DNA from: Chloroflexota bacterium
Lineage (GTDB): Bacteria; Chloroflexota; Dehalococcoidia; Lucifugimonadales; Lucifugimonadaceae
Length of the DNA stretch: 52,651 bases
Assembly (NCBI GenBank): GCA_018673955.1
Contig: JABHBJ010000007.1
Coordinates: 1 to 52,651, forward strand
Direction: 5' to 3'
Below are positions 25,554 through 33,885 of the stretch, in pieces. The translations under genes and the position numbers were made by a program. The notes below the pieces were generated by a model. It did no database searches, was not told where the DNA came from, and saw nothing but the letters and a program-made list of their open reading frames with translations. Every line of letters starts with the position of its first letter. Position 1 is the stretch's first letter.

Positions 25554-26548
25554 TGGCTGATCTATCGGGATTAATGCGAGCCGCAGTAGCGGTAGAAAAA
25601 GGCGTGGTTCGTTGCGAAGAGGTAGAAATACCACATCCCTCCGCTGGCGAAGTTCTGGTGCGGACACGGGCGGCTTCTATATGCGGCAGCGATCTTCACA
25701 TGGTCAACACCGGTTGGGCGATGCACGCCTTTCCCGCGATGGCGGGGCATCCCGGGCACGAAGCGGTTGGAGAGGTGATCAAATCGCTGTCTGGAAAGTT
25801 CGCTGTGGGAGATATCGTCCTCACTGCACCGCACATCTGGAATTCTCGCTGCTTCGCCGACTATCAAGTCGTCGATGACGCTCATGTGTTGAAGCTGGCG
25901 TCTGACGTTGATATCGATACCGTGACTCTGGCGCAGCAGTTAGGGACGGTTGTTTACGCTGCGAAACGTTTGCCTTCTTCGCTCGAAGGGCAAACCTGTT
26001 TGGTTGTCGGGCAGGGTAGCGCAGGGCTGTTCTGGGATTTCACTCTTCGAAATTTAGGTGCCGAGAAGATCATTTCGATCGAGCCGCTGGCGTGGCGACG
26101 TGAACTTGGACTGGCGTATGGCGTTGATGAAACAGTCGATGTAACAGGTGATTCTGCGGTTGAAGCTGTGCGCGATCTCACTGGTGGCGCAGGAGCCGAT
26201 CTTGTCATTGAGGCGGTCGGTACAACTCGGACTCTCTCACAAGCGTTCCACCTCGTTCGCAATGAAGGGCGTGTCGTTCTATTTGGGCTTCCTGAGTCGG
26301 AGGACCCAGTTCCGTTCGATTATTCGCAGATGTTCAAGAGTCGAGCAGACGTGTTCACTGTTCTCGGATCCCAAGACGAGCCCGGGCTTACCAGTTACTC
26401 CGAGGCAGCGCTCTTGATTAGTTCAGGTGAAATCGATGTTAAACCGATCATTTCACACCGAGTGAATATCGGTAAAATCGATCGGGCGTTCGAGATCGCC
26501 AACGAACGAGTCGATGACGCCGTGAAGATAGGCATTACATTCGATTAG
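25553..26548 (+). CDS. zinc-type alcohol dehydrogenase (MDR family)
   Basis: 331-aa medium-chain dehydrogenase. The ATG at 25553 shares a base with the GH4 stop codon; a longer reading from 25514 would overlap GH4 and is less likely. Catalytic-zinc segments are intact (CGSDLHM, GHPGHEAVGEV), followed by a Rossmann domain (VVGQGSAGLFWDFTL, GADLVIEAVG). The structural-zinc lobe with four Cys that usually follows G-D-x-V is missing; the chain goes from GDIVLTAPHIW straight to FADYQVV. Context suggests oxidation of a sugar or polyol released by the GH4 enzyme. Confidence 0.88.
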   Translation: MADLSGLMRAAVAVEKGVVRCEEVEIPHPSAGEVLVRTRAASICGSDLHMVNTGWAMHAFPAMAGHPGHEAVGEVIKSLSGKFAVGDIVLTAPHIWNSRCFADYQVVDDAHVLKLASDVDIDTVTLAQQLGTVVYAAKRLPSSLEGQTCLVVGQGSAGLFWDFTLRNLGAEKIISIEPLAWRRELGLAYGVDETVDVTGDSAVEAVRDLTGGAGADLVIEAVGTTRTLSQAFHLVRNEGRVVLFGLPESEDPVPFDYSQMFKSRADVFTVLGSQDEPGLTSYSEAALLISSGEIDVKPIISHRVNIGKIDRAFEIANERVDDAVKIGITFD

Positions 26549-26553
26549 GGCGC

Positions 26554-27405
26554 TCAGCCGGGTAAGTCGGATAGCGGCTGGCTTGTGTGGTGGTCTTTGC
26601 GGGTCATGACCTCTCGAGAGTAGAACTCGTTCGACCATCCGATGAGATTCTTCACTGCTTCGTCAAACAGAATCTTCCCCTTTTCTGGTGTGGCGAGAAG
26701 TGCGTCGCCACACACTCCAGAGTCGGTGTACTCGCTCGTCCATGAAGTTACCGAAACCGGCCCAGCGCCCCAGAGATCAACCCATTGGTACGGCGATTTG
26801 TGCTCGTGGAATTTGATGTCTTCGTTTACCGCATCGTTCATTTGAATGAGATCGGCGTTCATGTGCAAAGCCATCGACGTTTCTGCCTCGCCAGAATGAG
26901 CGCAGCCGCCGGGGAATTCCGAGTCACGCCATGTTTTCATGAACTCGGCGTCGACGGCCGTCAGGTTCCACCACGAAGTGAGAGCCACGTTGGCGTCGGT
27001 TTCCACATTGGCTCGTCGGCAAGCAAGATCAAGCGGCGGCATGTTCGAACCGTGTCCGTTGATGACGATGATTCGGCTAAATCCGTGATATGCGAGTGAT
27101 TTCAAAATATCGACGATGTAGCGAATGAACGTCTCATGGTGGATAGTGACCGACCCAGGGAAGTCCATTACGTGAGTCGTGTATCCGTAGGCGACAGGAG
27201 GCATGAAGAGTAATCGATCCTGATGCTGTTCTGTAGCGGTCTTGGCCACTTCAGTAGCGGTCCATCGATCCATTTTCACTGGAAGGTGAGGACCGTGCTG
27301 CTCCATCGTTCCTACCGGCAACACTGGAATAAGTCCTGCTTCGACAGCATGATTCATTTCTGCCCATGTGAGGTCTTCGTATCGCCATTTTCCGTTGATT
27401 GACAT
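26554..27405 (-). CDS. creatininase family amidohydrolase
   Basis: 283-aa metal-dependent amidohydrolase of the creatininase / MftE / FAPy-deformylase family. Metal-site motifs are GTMEQHGPHLPVKMD near residue 33, INGHGSN, and CAHSGEAETS. The start at 27405 is preceded by GGAGA; an ATG at 27427 is in frame but has no such site. It converges on the MDR dehydrogenase with 5 bases between stops, and lies 47 bases downstream of the enolase-superfamily gene on the same strand, so the two form a probable operon. The actual amide or cyclic-amide substrate is unknown. Confidence 0.88.
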   Translation of the reverse strand: MSINGKWRYEDLTWAEMNHAVEAGLIPVLPVGTMEQHGPHLPVKMDRWTATEVAKTATEQHQDRLLFMPPVAYGYTTHVMDFPGSVTIHHETFIRYIVDILKSLAYHGFSRIIVINGHGSNMPPLDLACRRANVETDANVALTSWWNLTAVDAEFMKTWRDSEFPGGCAHSGEAETSMALHMNADLIQMNDAVNEDIKFHEHKSPYQWVDLWGAGPVSVTSWTSEYTDSGVCGDALLATPEKGKILFDEAVKNLIGWSNEFYSREVMTRKDHHTSQPLSDLPG

Positions 27406-27452
27406 GAGATTCTCCGAATAGATGTTCACGGATATTTTCGTGAGTGAATTAG

Positions 27453-28604
27453 TTAGAGTGCGCCGAAGTCGTCTGAACCTTTGCCGTGTGCGATGACAGC
27501 GTCTTCGTCGATCTCGATGCCCAGTCCGGGTCCATCGGGAATCGGCAACATGCCGTCCGAATCAAGTAGCATAGGCTTGGCAAGAATTCCGCTTACGTAA
27601 GGTGCTGGATGCCAGTATTCGAGATAACGACCGTTTGGCATTGATGCAGACAATTGCAGGTCGGCGGCGGCTCCAACCGCAGTGTTCCAGCCGTGCATTA
27701 CGACCTGAACGTTGTTGTCATATGCCCTCTGCCAGATTTTTCGTGATTCAGATAATCCACCACAGATCGTTTGGTCGGGCTGCAGAATGTCGCACGCCTT
27801 TCCGTCGATGAACGGATCGAAATTGAGTCGGCCACGAAGCACTTCACCAGTAGCGATTCTCACAGGTGAAACTTCCGTCAGTCTCTTATAGCCGTCGATG
27901 TCGTCAGCACGCAGCGGCTCTTCGAACCACGATACGTTGTAGTCCTTGAGCATCTTCGCTGCTTCGATCGCCCACTTAAGATCACCGTGCCAGAAGACGT
28001 CTGAGCCACCAGGGTCGACCATCAGTTCGCAGTTGTCCCCAATGGTTTCACGTGCTTTTCGCACGAGTTCTTCGTCGTGCCGTAGATCACGCTCTCGGCC
28101 AAAAGTACCCCAACCGAGTTTGAAGGCTCGGAAGTTCTTTTCCAGACCCGATTCAAGACTCGCTACCATTTCGTCTACCGGCCAAGAAAATAACATCGAT
28201 GCGTAGGGTTTCACCTTTTCGACGTAGCGACCGCCCAATAATCGTGAAATCGAAAGACTGGTGTGCTTGCCAAGAATGTCCCAGAGGGCATGATTTACCG
28301 CTCCTATGTAGCTTGTGACAGCCCCACCTCTGCCGTACCAGAACGTCCACTGGTGCAGTCGCTCTGTGACTGATTCAGGTTGAAGAGCGTCCTCACCGAT
28401 CAGGTGTGGCCAAAGCACTTTCATCGTCGCTTCAGCCATTTCCCATCGAACTCCAGTACATCCCCAACCCGATATTCCGCTTTCGGTGTCGATCCGAATA
28501 AGCGTTTGGTCGTATCCCCACCAACTTGGGTGGATTGGCTGGCCGACGCGAAGTTCGGGGCGTTGGCTAACAAGTGGGAAGACGGTTATGTTCGTGATTT
28601 TCAT
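27453..28604 (-). CDS. enolase-superfamily sugar-acid dehydratase, copy 2
   Basis: 383-aa member of the mandelate racemase group. After the capping domain come the Lys base in FRAFKLGWG (about residue 165), metal ligands in ELMVDPGG, WFEEPL and IATGEV, and the Asp-His pair in ILQPDQTICGG and VVMHGWNTAVG. It is only distantly like copy 1 at 11931, so the two probably act on different acids. It is first in a two-gene unit with the creatininase and divergent from the glucarate-dehydratase-like gene across a 173-base gap that should hold both promoters. Confidence 0.88.
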   Translation of the reverse strand: MKITNITVFPLVSQRPELRVGQPIHPSWWGYDQTLIRIDTESGISGWGCTGVRWEMAEATMKVLWPHLIGEDALQPESVTERLHQWTFWYGRGGAVTSYIGAVNHALWDILGKHTSLSISRLLGGRYVEKVKPYASMLFSWPVDEMVASLESGLEKNFRAFKLGWGTFGRERDLRHDEELVRKARETIGDNCELMVDPGGSDVFWHGDLKWAIEAAKMLKDYNVSWFEEPLRADDIDGYKRLTEVSPVRIATGEVLRGRLNFDPFIDGKACDILQPDQTICGGLSESRKIWQRAYDNNVQVVMHGWNTAVGAAADLQLSASMPNGRYLEYWHPAPYVSGILAKPMLLDSDGMLPIPDGPGLGIEIDEDAVIAHGKGSDDFGAL

Positions 28605-28777
28605 GGAATTTGAAATTGTGTTGCTCAGTGGCTATATATGGATTGGCGATGTTGCGCTTGATACAAAACACTGTCAATGAATTCGATGGCTAGTTCGGCT
28701 GTGAACACATTGACATATGCCAATCTGATGTCAAAATTTGGCGTCGCCAAGTTTAGTCGAATCAGAGTCATCAAAGT

Positions 28778-30013
28778 ATGAAAATATCTAAGTTAATCGT
28801 TACACCTGTCGCAACTCATGATCAACCGTTGCTCAACAGTACGGGTGTTCATGAATCGTATCGTGAACGGACTATCATTCAAATCGAAACGTCCGATGGC
28901 TACACCGGAGTCGGTGAAACACACGGTGGAAAAGCCCCTGAAGCCGAGGCGAACCGTGATTGGATCATTGGACACGACCCTCGGCAGATGACACAGGCAC
29001 GACTCAACTGGAAAGGCACGCCGCAGGGCTGGTCGGCAGTCGAGACAGCGATGTTGGACGCAGCTGCCAAGGAAGCCGATATGCCTGTGTGCGACTACAT
29101 AGGAGGTCGAGCTAGGGACCGGGTCGAATGGGCAGCGTATCTTTTCTACAAATTTGCCGATGAGAACGGACAGGGTGAAATCGCTACTGGCTCGGCTCTC
29201 GATCCACAAGGATTCGTGAAGCAGGCGGAAGAGTTCGTTGAGCGATACGGATTCAAAGCGCTAAAGATCAAAGGCGGGTTCTTCGAGCCAGATGTCGATA
29301 TCGAGACGTTCCGTTTATTGCGCAAGCGATTCCCGAAGCAAGACGGCTACGAGATTCGGATCGATCCGAACGCCGTGTGGACTATCGAAACTTCGATTCG
29401 AGTTGCCAAAGCGATCGAAGAATATGAGCCGCAGTATCTTGAAGATCCCACCGACACTATCGCCGATCATGCTGAGCTGAAAAAGTACACGGATATCCCA
29501 ACTGCCTCGAACATGTGTGTTTCCGCGTTTTCACACGTCAAGCCCAATGCTCAGATGGAAGGAATCGACGTGATATTAGGCGATCACCACCATTGGGGCG
29601 GAATTCTTGCTTACAAGGAAACTGGTGTTCTTTGTCGAGTATTGGGATGGGGATTATCTGGACACTCGAATAACTCGCTGGGCGTTTCTCAAGCAGCGAT
29701 GCTTCACGCTTGTGCTGCTACACCAGAATTGGCGTACCAGCCTGATACTCACTATCCGTGGACCGATACTGATGGCGACATCATCAAAGGCGGAAAGTTG
29801 CAGTTCGTTGATGGTTTCATGGAAGTTCCTGATGCACCCGGTTTGGGAGTTGAGATCGATGAAGATGCGCTTGCCGAACGGAATGAAGCACTCATACAGG
29901 GCGCACCGAGCAATCGAAAAGAAATGATTCTGGATATCGACCCAACGGCAGTGCCTCGAGATGGATCGTGGACGGGTTATAACTTCCCCAATTACGCCAA
30001 GCCAAGATGGTAG
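28778..30013 (+). CDS. glucarate dehydratase-like enolase-superfamily protein
   Basis: 411 aa. It carries the glucarate-dehydratase pattern: LKIKGGFF (the K-x-K base, about residue 165), RIDPNAVW, YLEDP, ASNMCV, GDHHHWGG and GHSNNSLGVSQAAM. True GudD converts D-glucarate or L-idarate to 5-keto-4-deoxyglucarate. The family also contains many related enzymes of other specificity, so I leave the symbol empty. The C-terminal 40 residues (IDPTAVPRDGSWTGYNFPNY) resemble the tail of the glucarate/galactarate group. It is the third enolase-superfamily gene of the window. Confidence 0.87.
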   Translation: MKISKLIVTPVATHDQPLLNSTGVHESYRERTIIQIETSDGYTGVGETHGGKAPEAEANRDWIIGHDPRQMTQARLNWKGTPQGWSAVETAMLDAAAKEADMPVCDYIGGRARDRVEWAAYLFYKFADENGQGEIATGSALDPQGFVKQAEEFVERYGFKALKIKGGFFEPDVDIETFRLLRKRFPKQDGYEIRIDPNAVWTIETSIRVAKAIEEYEPQYLEDPTDTIADHAELKKYTDIPTASNMCVSAFSHVKPNAQMEGIDVILGDHHHWGGILAYKETGVLCRVLGWGLSGHSNNSLGVSQAAMLHACAATPELAYQPDTHYPWTDTDGDIIKGGKLQFVDGFMEVPDAPGLGVEIDEDALAERNEALIQGAPSNRKEMILDIDPTAVPRDGSWTGYNFPNYAKPRW

Positions 30014-30070
30014 GATTCGTTCTGTAAATCATCATTTTCAGAGAATTCATACAGAAATAAAGGGCTGACC

Positions 30071-30622
30071 ATCGATGCAGAGATCGCTGTTCTAAGGTTT
30101 TTGCACATCTTGCCGGGAGCTGTCGAGGTAGGAAAAGCAGTGTATTTTAGAGTGGATTGGGCAGCCAATACTAGCAAAAACCGGGTCCCCACATACTCCT
30201 ACTTTAATGTCGAATATGCTGGAGCCATTGATGATTGTTCTGAAGTGATCAGCAATTTTGACGATTATGTTCGGTGTGATCATGGCTTTCCGGGTGCGAG
30301 AGCCGCTGTTGGATTTCCTCTGGTCTATCGATTGGAAACGATGATCAGGCTCGGTTTCGTGATTTCAATAATCGCTTATGGAATCGGAAACGTCTCCAGA
30401 ATGAGCAACAAGGAGATGGGTGACATTGGCAATAGCCTTACCGGCCCACCAACTCCTGATCAGGCTGGCGAAATGGCCAAGCTTCGAGACCATGGGAGCT
30501 TATTGGCTAGAATCGCTTCAATCGGAGTAGTGATAGCGGTTGCTTGTATGACTCTTGCGCAGTACTTTTACCAACTCTTACCAGTTAGCAATATAGAAAG
30601 ATCGAATTGGACGTCGGTTTAG
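30071..30622 (+). pseudogene. frameshifted four-helix membrane protein (DUF2269/CopD-like)
   Basis: One frame starts with LRFLHILPGAVEVGKAVYF, a typical first helix. The second helix, SAILTIMFGVIMAFRV then LDFLWSIDW, is only readable in the next frame (about 30250-30335), and the first frame resumes with MIRLGFVISIIAYGIG and ends with ASIGVVIAVACMTLAQYF. A stop lies in the middle frame just before the second helix. Two frame changes and a stop make this a decayed copy. It precedes, and overlaps by 16 bases, an intact gene of the same layout (30607). Confidence 0.7.
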
Positions 30623-31092
30623 TAACAACGCGGATCATCCACATCATTGCAGGTTCGTTTTGGATGGGCTCTGCGATATATCTTGCAGTGCTTCTCGAAC
30701 CCCGCATTCGCGCTACGTCTGGTGATCTTGAACGGCAGCTTATGAATAAAACAAGCAAGCTGAATAGTCTTTGGATTACTAGTGCTGCAGTAGTTACGAT
30801 GCTGAGCGGATTCGCACTTGTATCAACCACCCCAGGGCGCAGCATGTCTGACATCGGCTCTGGTAGTTGGGGAACGATGATTTTGATCGGGATTATGACG
30901 TCAGTGACAGCTTTCTTAGTCTCCGGGGCTGCGGGCGCATTCACTGCCAAATTGCGTCGAGGGTTAGAGTCGAGCGAAGCCGATGAAGATGAACTCGCTA
31001 TGTACCGATCCAAGCTGACGCTGCTTGGATATCTCAACGCCATTCTCGTTGTGATAGCGGTCAGCACCATGGCAACTGCCCGGTACGCCTAG
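30607..31092 (+). CDS. four-helix integral membrane protein (DUF2269/CopD-like)
   Basis: 161 aa with four hydrophobic helices: IIHIIAGSFWMGSAIYLAVL, SLWITSAAVVTMLSGFALV, GTMILIGIMTSVTAFLVSGA, and GYLNAILVVIAVSTMATARY. The His-x-x-x-G-x-x-W/F-x-G in helix 1 and the Met-Ala-x-Ala-Arg-Tyr ending are typical of small DUF2269/CopD-like proteins, some of which bind haem or copper; that role is not shown here. The TTG start at 30607 overlaps the decayed upstream copy. Confidence 0.72.
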   Translation: MDVGLVTTRIIHIIAGSFWMGSAIYLAVLLEPRIRATSGDLERQLMNKTSKLNSLWITSAAVVTMLSGFALVSTTPGRSMSDIGSGSWGTMILIGIMTSVTAFLVSGAAGAFTAKLRRGLESSEADEDELAMYRSKLTLLGYLNAILVVIAVSTMATARYA

Positions 31093-31134
31093 CCTACGTA
31101 CGGCTCGGTGAGAGATCGTCATATGGATACTAAG

Positions 31135-31815
31135 CTAGACGTAAAGCCCGAGCTGTCCGCCGCCGAGCAAGAACAGGCTTGCAGGATTCTCACCTCCCGC
31201 TCGTCGCTGCTGACCGGGATTATTCGTTGTTGATGGATCGAAGCTCGACATTAGTCGAAACCCATTTGGCGAGTAGCGTTCAGCCACTGCGATGGCTTGC
31301 CTCGACGTTTCGAGTATCTGCCCTGAACCCCACAGTTCGCGTTGTGACATTGCGGTGCTCGGGGCAATGCTGGCAGCAAACGGGCTTTCATCAACGTCGT
31401 ACTCAACGACCGAGGTCAACTTTGTGCGATCTAGCGACGATTTCTGGACTGCTGACTGGAGCTGTCTAGACGTTCCAGACACAATGTGAATGTGAGCATG
31501 GGGTTGGCTCTGATGGGCTTGTAGCCCGAAGTTGGATATGGCGCGGTAACCTTCATCCCCGCCGTGTTTGTCGCCCATTTCAAGCGCAAGACGGGCGGCG
31601 TCGATCAAAACGTCAGACGACCACAAGTCCTGTTGTGTGTGATGTTGCGTTGGGACGATCAATAACATGACTCGCTCCCATTTCAGCCGATTGTGGAAGC
31701 AACTGACATGCGAGTCTCCAGTCGGGCGTGACTCCCATTTCGCCTCAATGTCACCCTCTATAATCGAGCAAAATGTGCAGCCGTCGATTCCGCTAACAGG
31801 AAGTTCGAAATTCAC
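31135..31815 (-). CDS. HIT-domain protein with a degenerate second HIT half
   Basis: 226 aa. The first half is a normal histidine-triad domain of nucleotide hydrolases/transferases: CTFCSIIEGDIEA near residue 13 and QPHAHIHIV with the triad His106, His108, His110. The second half repeats the layout (GFRLMSSF, then ASLFLLGGGQLGLYV, where a HIT domain would have HLHLLGG), but its histidines are gone. The start overlaps the stop of the double-ATPase gene by 4 bases, so it belongs to the dnaB-dnaD-loader operon. It converges on the membrane-protein gene at 30607. Confidence 0.82.
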   Translation of the reverse strand: MNFELPVSGIDGCTFCSIIEGDIEAKWESRPTGDSHVSCFHNRLKWERVMLLIVPTQHHTQQDLWSSDVLIDAARLALEMGDKHGGDEGYRAISNFGLQAHQSQPHAHIHIVSGTSRQLQSAVQKSSLDRTKLTSVVEYDVDESPFAASIAPSTAMSQRELWGSGQILETSRQAIAVAERYSPNGFRLMSSFDPSTTNNPGQQRRAGGENPASLFLLGGGQLGLYV

Positions 31816-33254
31816 TTGCGAGGGTATTTTCTGCCTGTCGATCTAGGCCGGGGTGCAGCACCACGATGGCGGAAGTCGGGAGCAGTTAAATATCGCTCGG
31901 CGACGACGTTCGCATCACTGAGTCGAGAGATGATCGAATCCGAATATCGAGACACCGACCGCGACTCGGTCGTGCTCATCATTTCGATTGCCGTTCGGCT
32001 GGTGAACACTGTAGGACTCATCGAGTCGTGTCGATGAACGATTAGCTGGTAAAGCTTCTCCTCGGCCCAGGCAGTAGAGGCTTCGGCACCGAAATCGTCT
32101 AGGATCAAAATATCGGCATCACGTACCTGCCGGAACGCGTTGTCAAAAGAGTTGCCCCCGCCTGAACCGTACGACCGTCGAAGATCATCAAGCAAGTCAG
32201 GCACGAAGCGGAACAGTACTTCTCGACCTTGGGCGATGCTCTCGCCGACGATAGATGCTGCAAGATGAGTCTTGCCAACGCCTGTAGGGCCTGCCAGATA
32301 GATCCATCCTGAAGGATGCTCGGTAAACACCTTCGCTGCTGCGTGCGCCTCCGACAGCGACTGTCGTTGGGCTGAGGTTGCACCGGCTGCGCCTTTGGTT
32401 GTGAAGCTGTCGAACGTCATTGCTTCAGAAAGCCGAGTTTCAAGCCCTGAGTCGCGTATATCTGGCATCCCACTACCGGCTTTGATGTTAACTACTTTTG
32501 AGAAATACGGATCGCCAAGACGTGTGCGAAGACGGTCGCCCAATTCATCGAACCGAGTTCCAGTCGTTACCAGCGTCGGAAGTCGGCGATTGAATCGATG
32601 AGTGAGAATTTGATCGAGCTTTTCGTCGGCCCATGCTGTGGACGACTGTGCTCCTAGATCATCGAGAATAAGAATCGGAGCTTCAATTGCTTGCAAGAAT
32701 ATTTCGTCGTATTGGGCTCCGATGGCTGGGTCGAATGCAGATCGCAAGTGATCCAATAGGTCGGGCACTGAAACAAATCGAACCGGCTGGTCGGCTTCAA
32801 CAAGAGCGTTCCCGACTGCGGCAGCCAAATGAGTTTTTCCTGTGCCCGACGGCCCGCAAAGAACTAGCCAACCCTGTAAATCTGTGACAAATCGTTGAGC
32901 GGCATGGTACGCCTCACGGAAGCTAGATGGCTCGGAGAATGTGTCGCGGGTACCGAGTTCAACCGTGTCAAAGGTGAGACGTTCTAACGGTCCCAAGTCG
33001 GAATACTGTCTAATGCGATCTGATGATTTAACGCCCCACACGCGTTCCTGACATCCGCAAGGGATTACTGTCCGAGCTGAAGCCGGAGCATTTTCACTTG
33101 GAGCAGAAATAAACCACCGTCTGTCGTCACAGATGTCGCAGTGACTCTCGGCACTAATTGGCTCCTCGAGCTCGTTGTCGCTTGAGGTACTCCTCGTAGA
33201 ACTGGTCTGACCGATCCTCTTGAAGATCTCGTTCAGTGGTTCCATACGATCCAT
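31812..33254 (-). CDS. DnaC/DnaI-like helicase-loader protein with two fused ATPase domains
   Basis: 480 aa, about twice the usual DnaC/DnaI length. A zinc-ribbon-like head (CDICDDRRWF and PCGC, residues 39-68) is followed by two AAA+ modules. The first has Walker A GPSGTGKTH and Walker B ILILDDLGAQ; the second has GPTGVGKTH and ILILDDFGAE. Each is followed by S-x-T-A-W-A-(D/E)-E-K-L and an Arg-finger region (TRLGD, SRLSD), so this is an internal duplication. Both P-loops look intact. DnaC/DnaI proteins load the DnaB helicase, and dnaB and a dnaD-like gene lie directly upstream. The ATG at 33254 (TTG at 33260 possible) lies within the end of the dnaD-like gene. Confidence 0.85.
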   Translation of the reverse strand: MDRMEPLNEIFKRIGQTSSTRSTSSDNELEEPISAESHCDICDDRRWFISAPSENAPASARTVIPCGCQERVWGVKSSDRIRQYSDLGPLERLTFDTVELGTRDTFSEPSSFREAYHAAQRFVTDLQGWLVLCGPSGTGKTHLAAAVGNALVEADQPVRFVSVPDLLDHLRSAFDPAIGAQYDEIFLQAIEAPILILDDLGAQSSTAWADEKLDQILTHRFNRRLPTLVTTGTRFDELGDRLRTRLGDPYFSKVVNIKAGSGMPDIRDSGLETRLSEAMTFDSFTTKGAAGATSAQRQSLSEAHAAAKVFTEHPSGWIYLAGPTGVGKTHLAASIVGESIAQGREVLFRFVPDLLDDLRRSYGSGGGNSFDNAFRQVRDADILILDDFGAEASTAWAEEKLYQLIVHRHDSMSPTVFTSRTAIEMMSTTESRSVSRYSDSIISRLSDANVVAERYLTAPDFRHRGAAPRPRSTGRKYPRK

Positions 33255-33885
33255 CGTCAAGTTCCTCGGGTCTTCCTTCTGTCGCCCATCTGCGAAGAAT
33301 GGCGGCTATATAGTTCCAGTTGCGGGCGTTGGCTTCAACTGCGTATCGAATTGCTAGAATCACCTCATCCTCGGGGTGTTGTTCCAACGCTTCGTGAATG
33401 TTTTCAGCAACTATGGGCGTGACAGAAGCTATGTTCTGTTCGTAGAACGTTACTGCATCTTGCTTAGGCTTCGCAGATTCAGTGTCTGCCCATGTTTCAG
33501 CGGGTTTACGTGCCTTGATCATTGGATCAACACCCTGCCGAACGAGTGCTCTTCGCACTGGCTCAGTATTTAGCAGTATTCGTCTTTGCACGGTTCCTTC
33601 ATCGACTACCAGCAATATTCCTCGTTCTACTGCTGAATTTATCGACTTTTCCACTATCTCTTCAAGCTGCGGTCCTGAGGATTCGAGCATTGATGCTACC
33701 GTCCTATCCGACAGTAAATCGTCGAAGCCGATCGATGCCGGGACCTTACGTAGCTTGTGCAATCCATGAACTGTTCGTAGTACCACTTTCAGTTCGTCGA
33801 GAGAGTCGATCTCTTCCAAAAGCGAGGCTAAGAGTGGATTTGGAACTGGTGTGAACTGAACCCCGCGTGGGAAGCCGCCTTTCAC
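33154..33885 (-). CDS. DnaD-domain primosome protein
   Basis: 243 aa. The C-terminal half contains a DnaD/DnaB-type domain: FYEQNIASVTPIVAENIHEA (about residue 150), then AIRYAVEANARNWNYIAAIL, the conserved helix that contacts DNA in primosomal DnaD. The N-terminal half (LDELKVVLRTVHGLHKL, later VERGILLVV) looks like a winged helix. DnaD helps recruit helicase and loader at origins or stalled forks. The GTG start overlaps the dnaB stop by 4 bases, and the 3' end overlaps the loader start by about 100 bases, which is long and suggests strict coupling. Confidence 0.83.
   Translation of the reverse strand: MKGGFPRGVQFTPVPNPLLASLLEEIDSLDELKVVLRTVHGLHKLRKVPASIGFDDLLSDRTVASMLESSGPQLEEIVEKSINSAVERGILLVVDEGTVQRRILLNTEPVRRALVRQGVDPMIKARKPAETWADTESAKPKQDAVTFYEQNIASVTPIVAENIHEALEQHPEDEVILAIRYAVEANARNWNYIAAILRRWATEGRPEELDDGSYGTTERDLQEDRSDQFYEEYLKRQRARGAN

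Noticed and set aside
30585-31070. 161-codon minus-strand frame opposite the membrane-protein gene
   Set aside because: The plus strand has four clear helices and the end motif; the antisense product has no coherent pattern.
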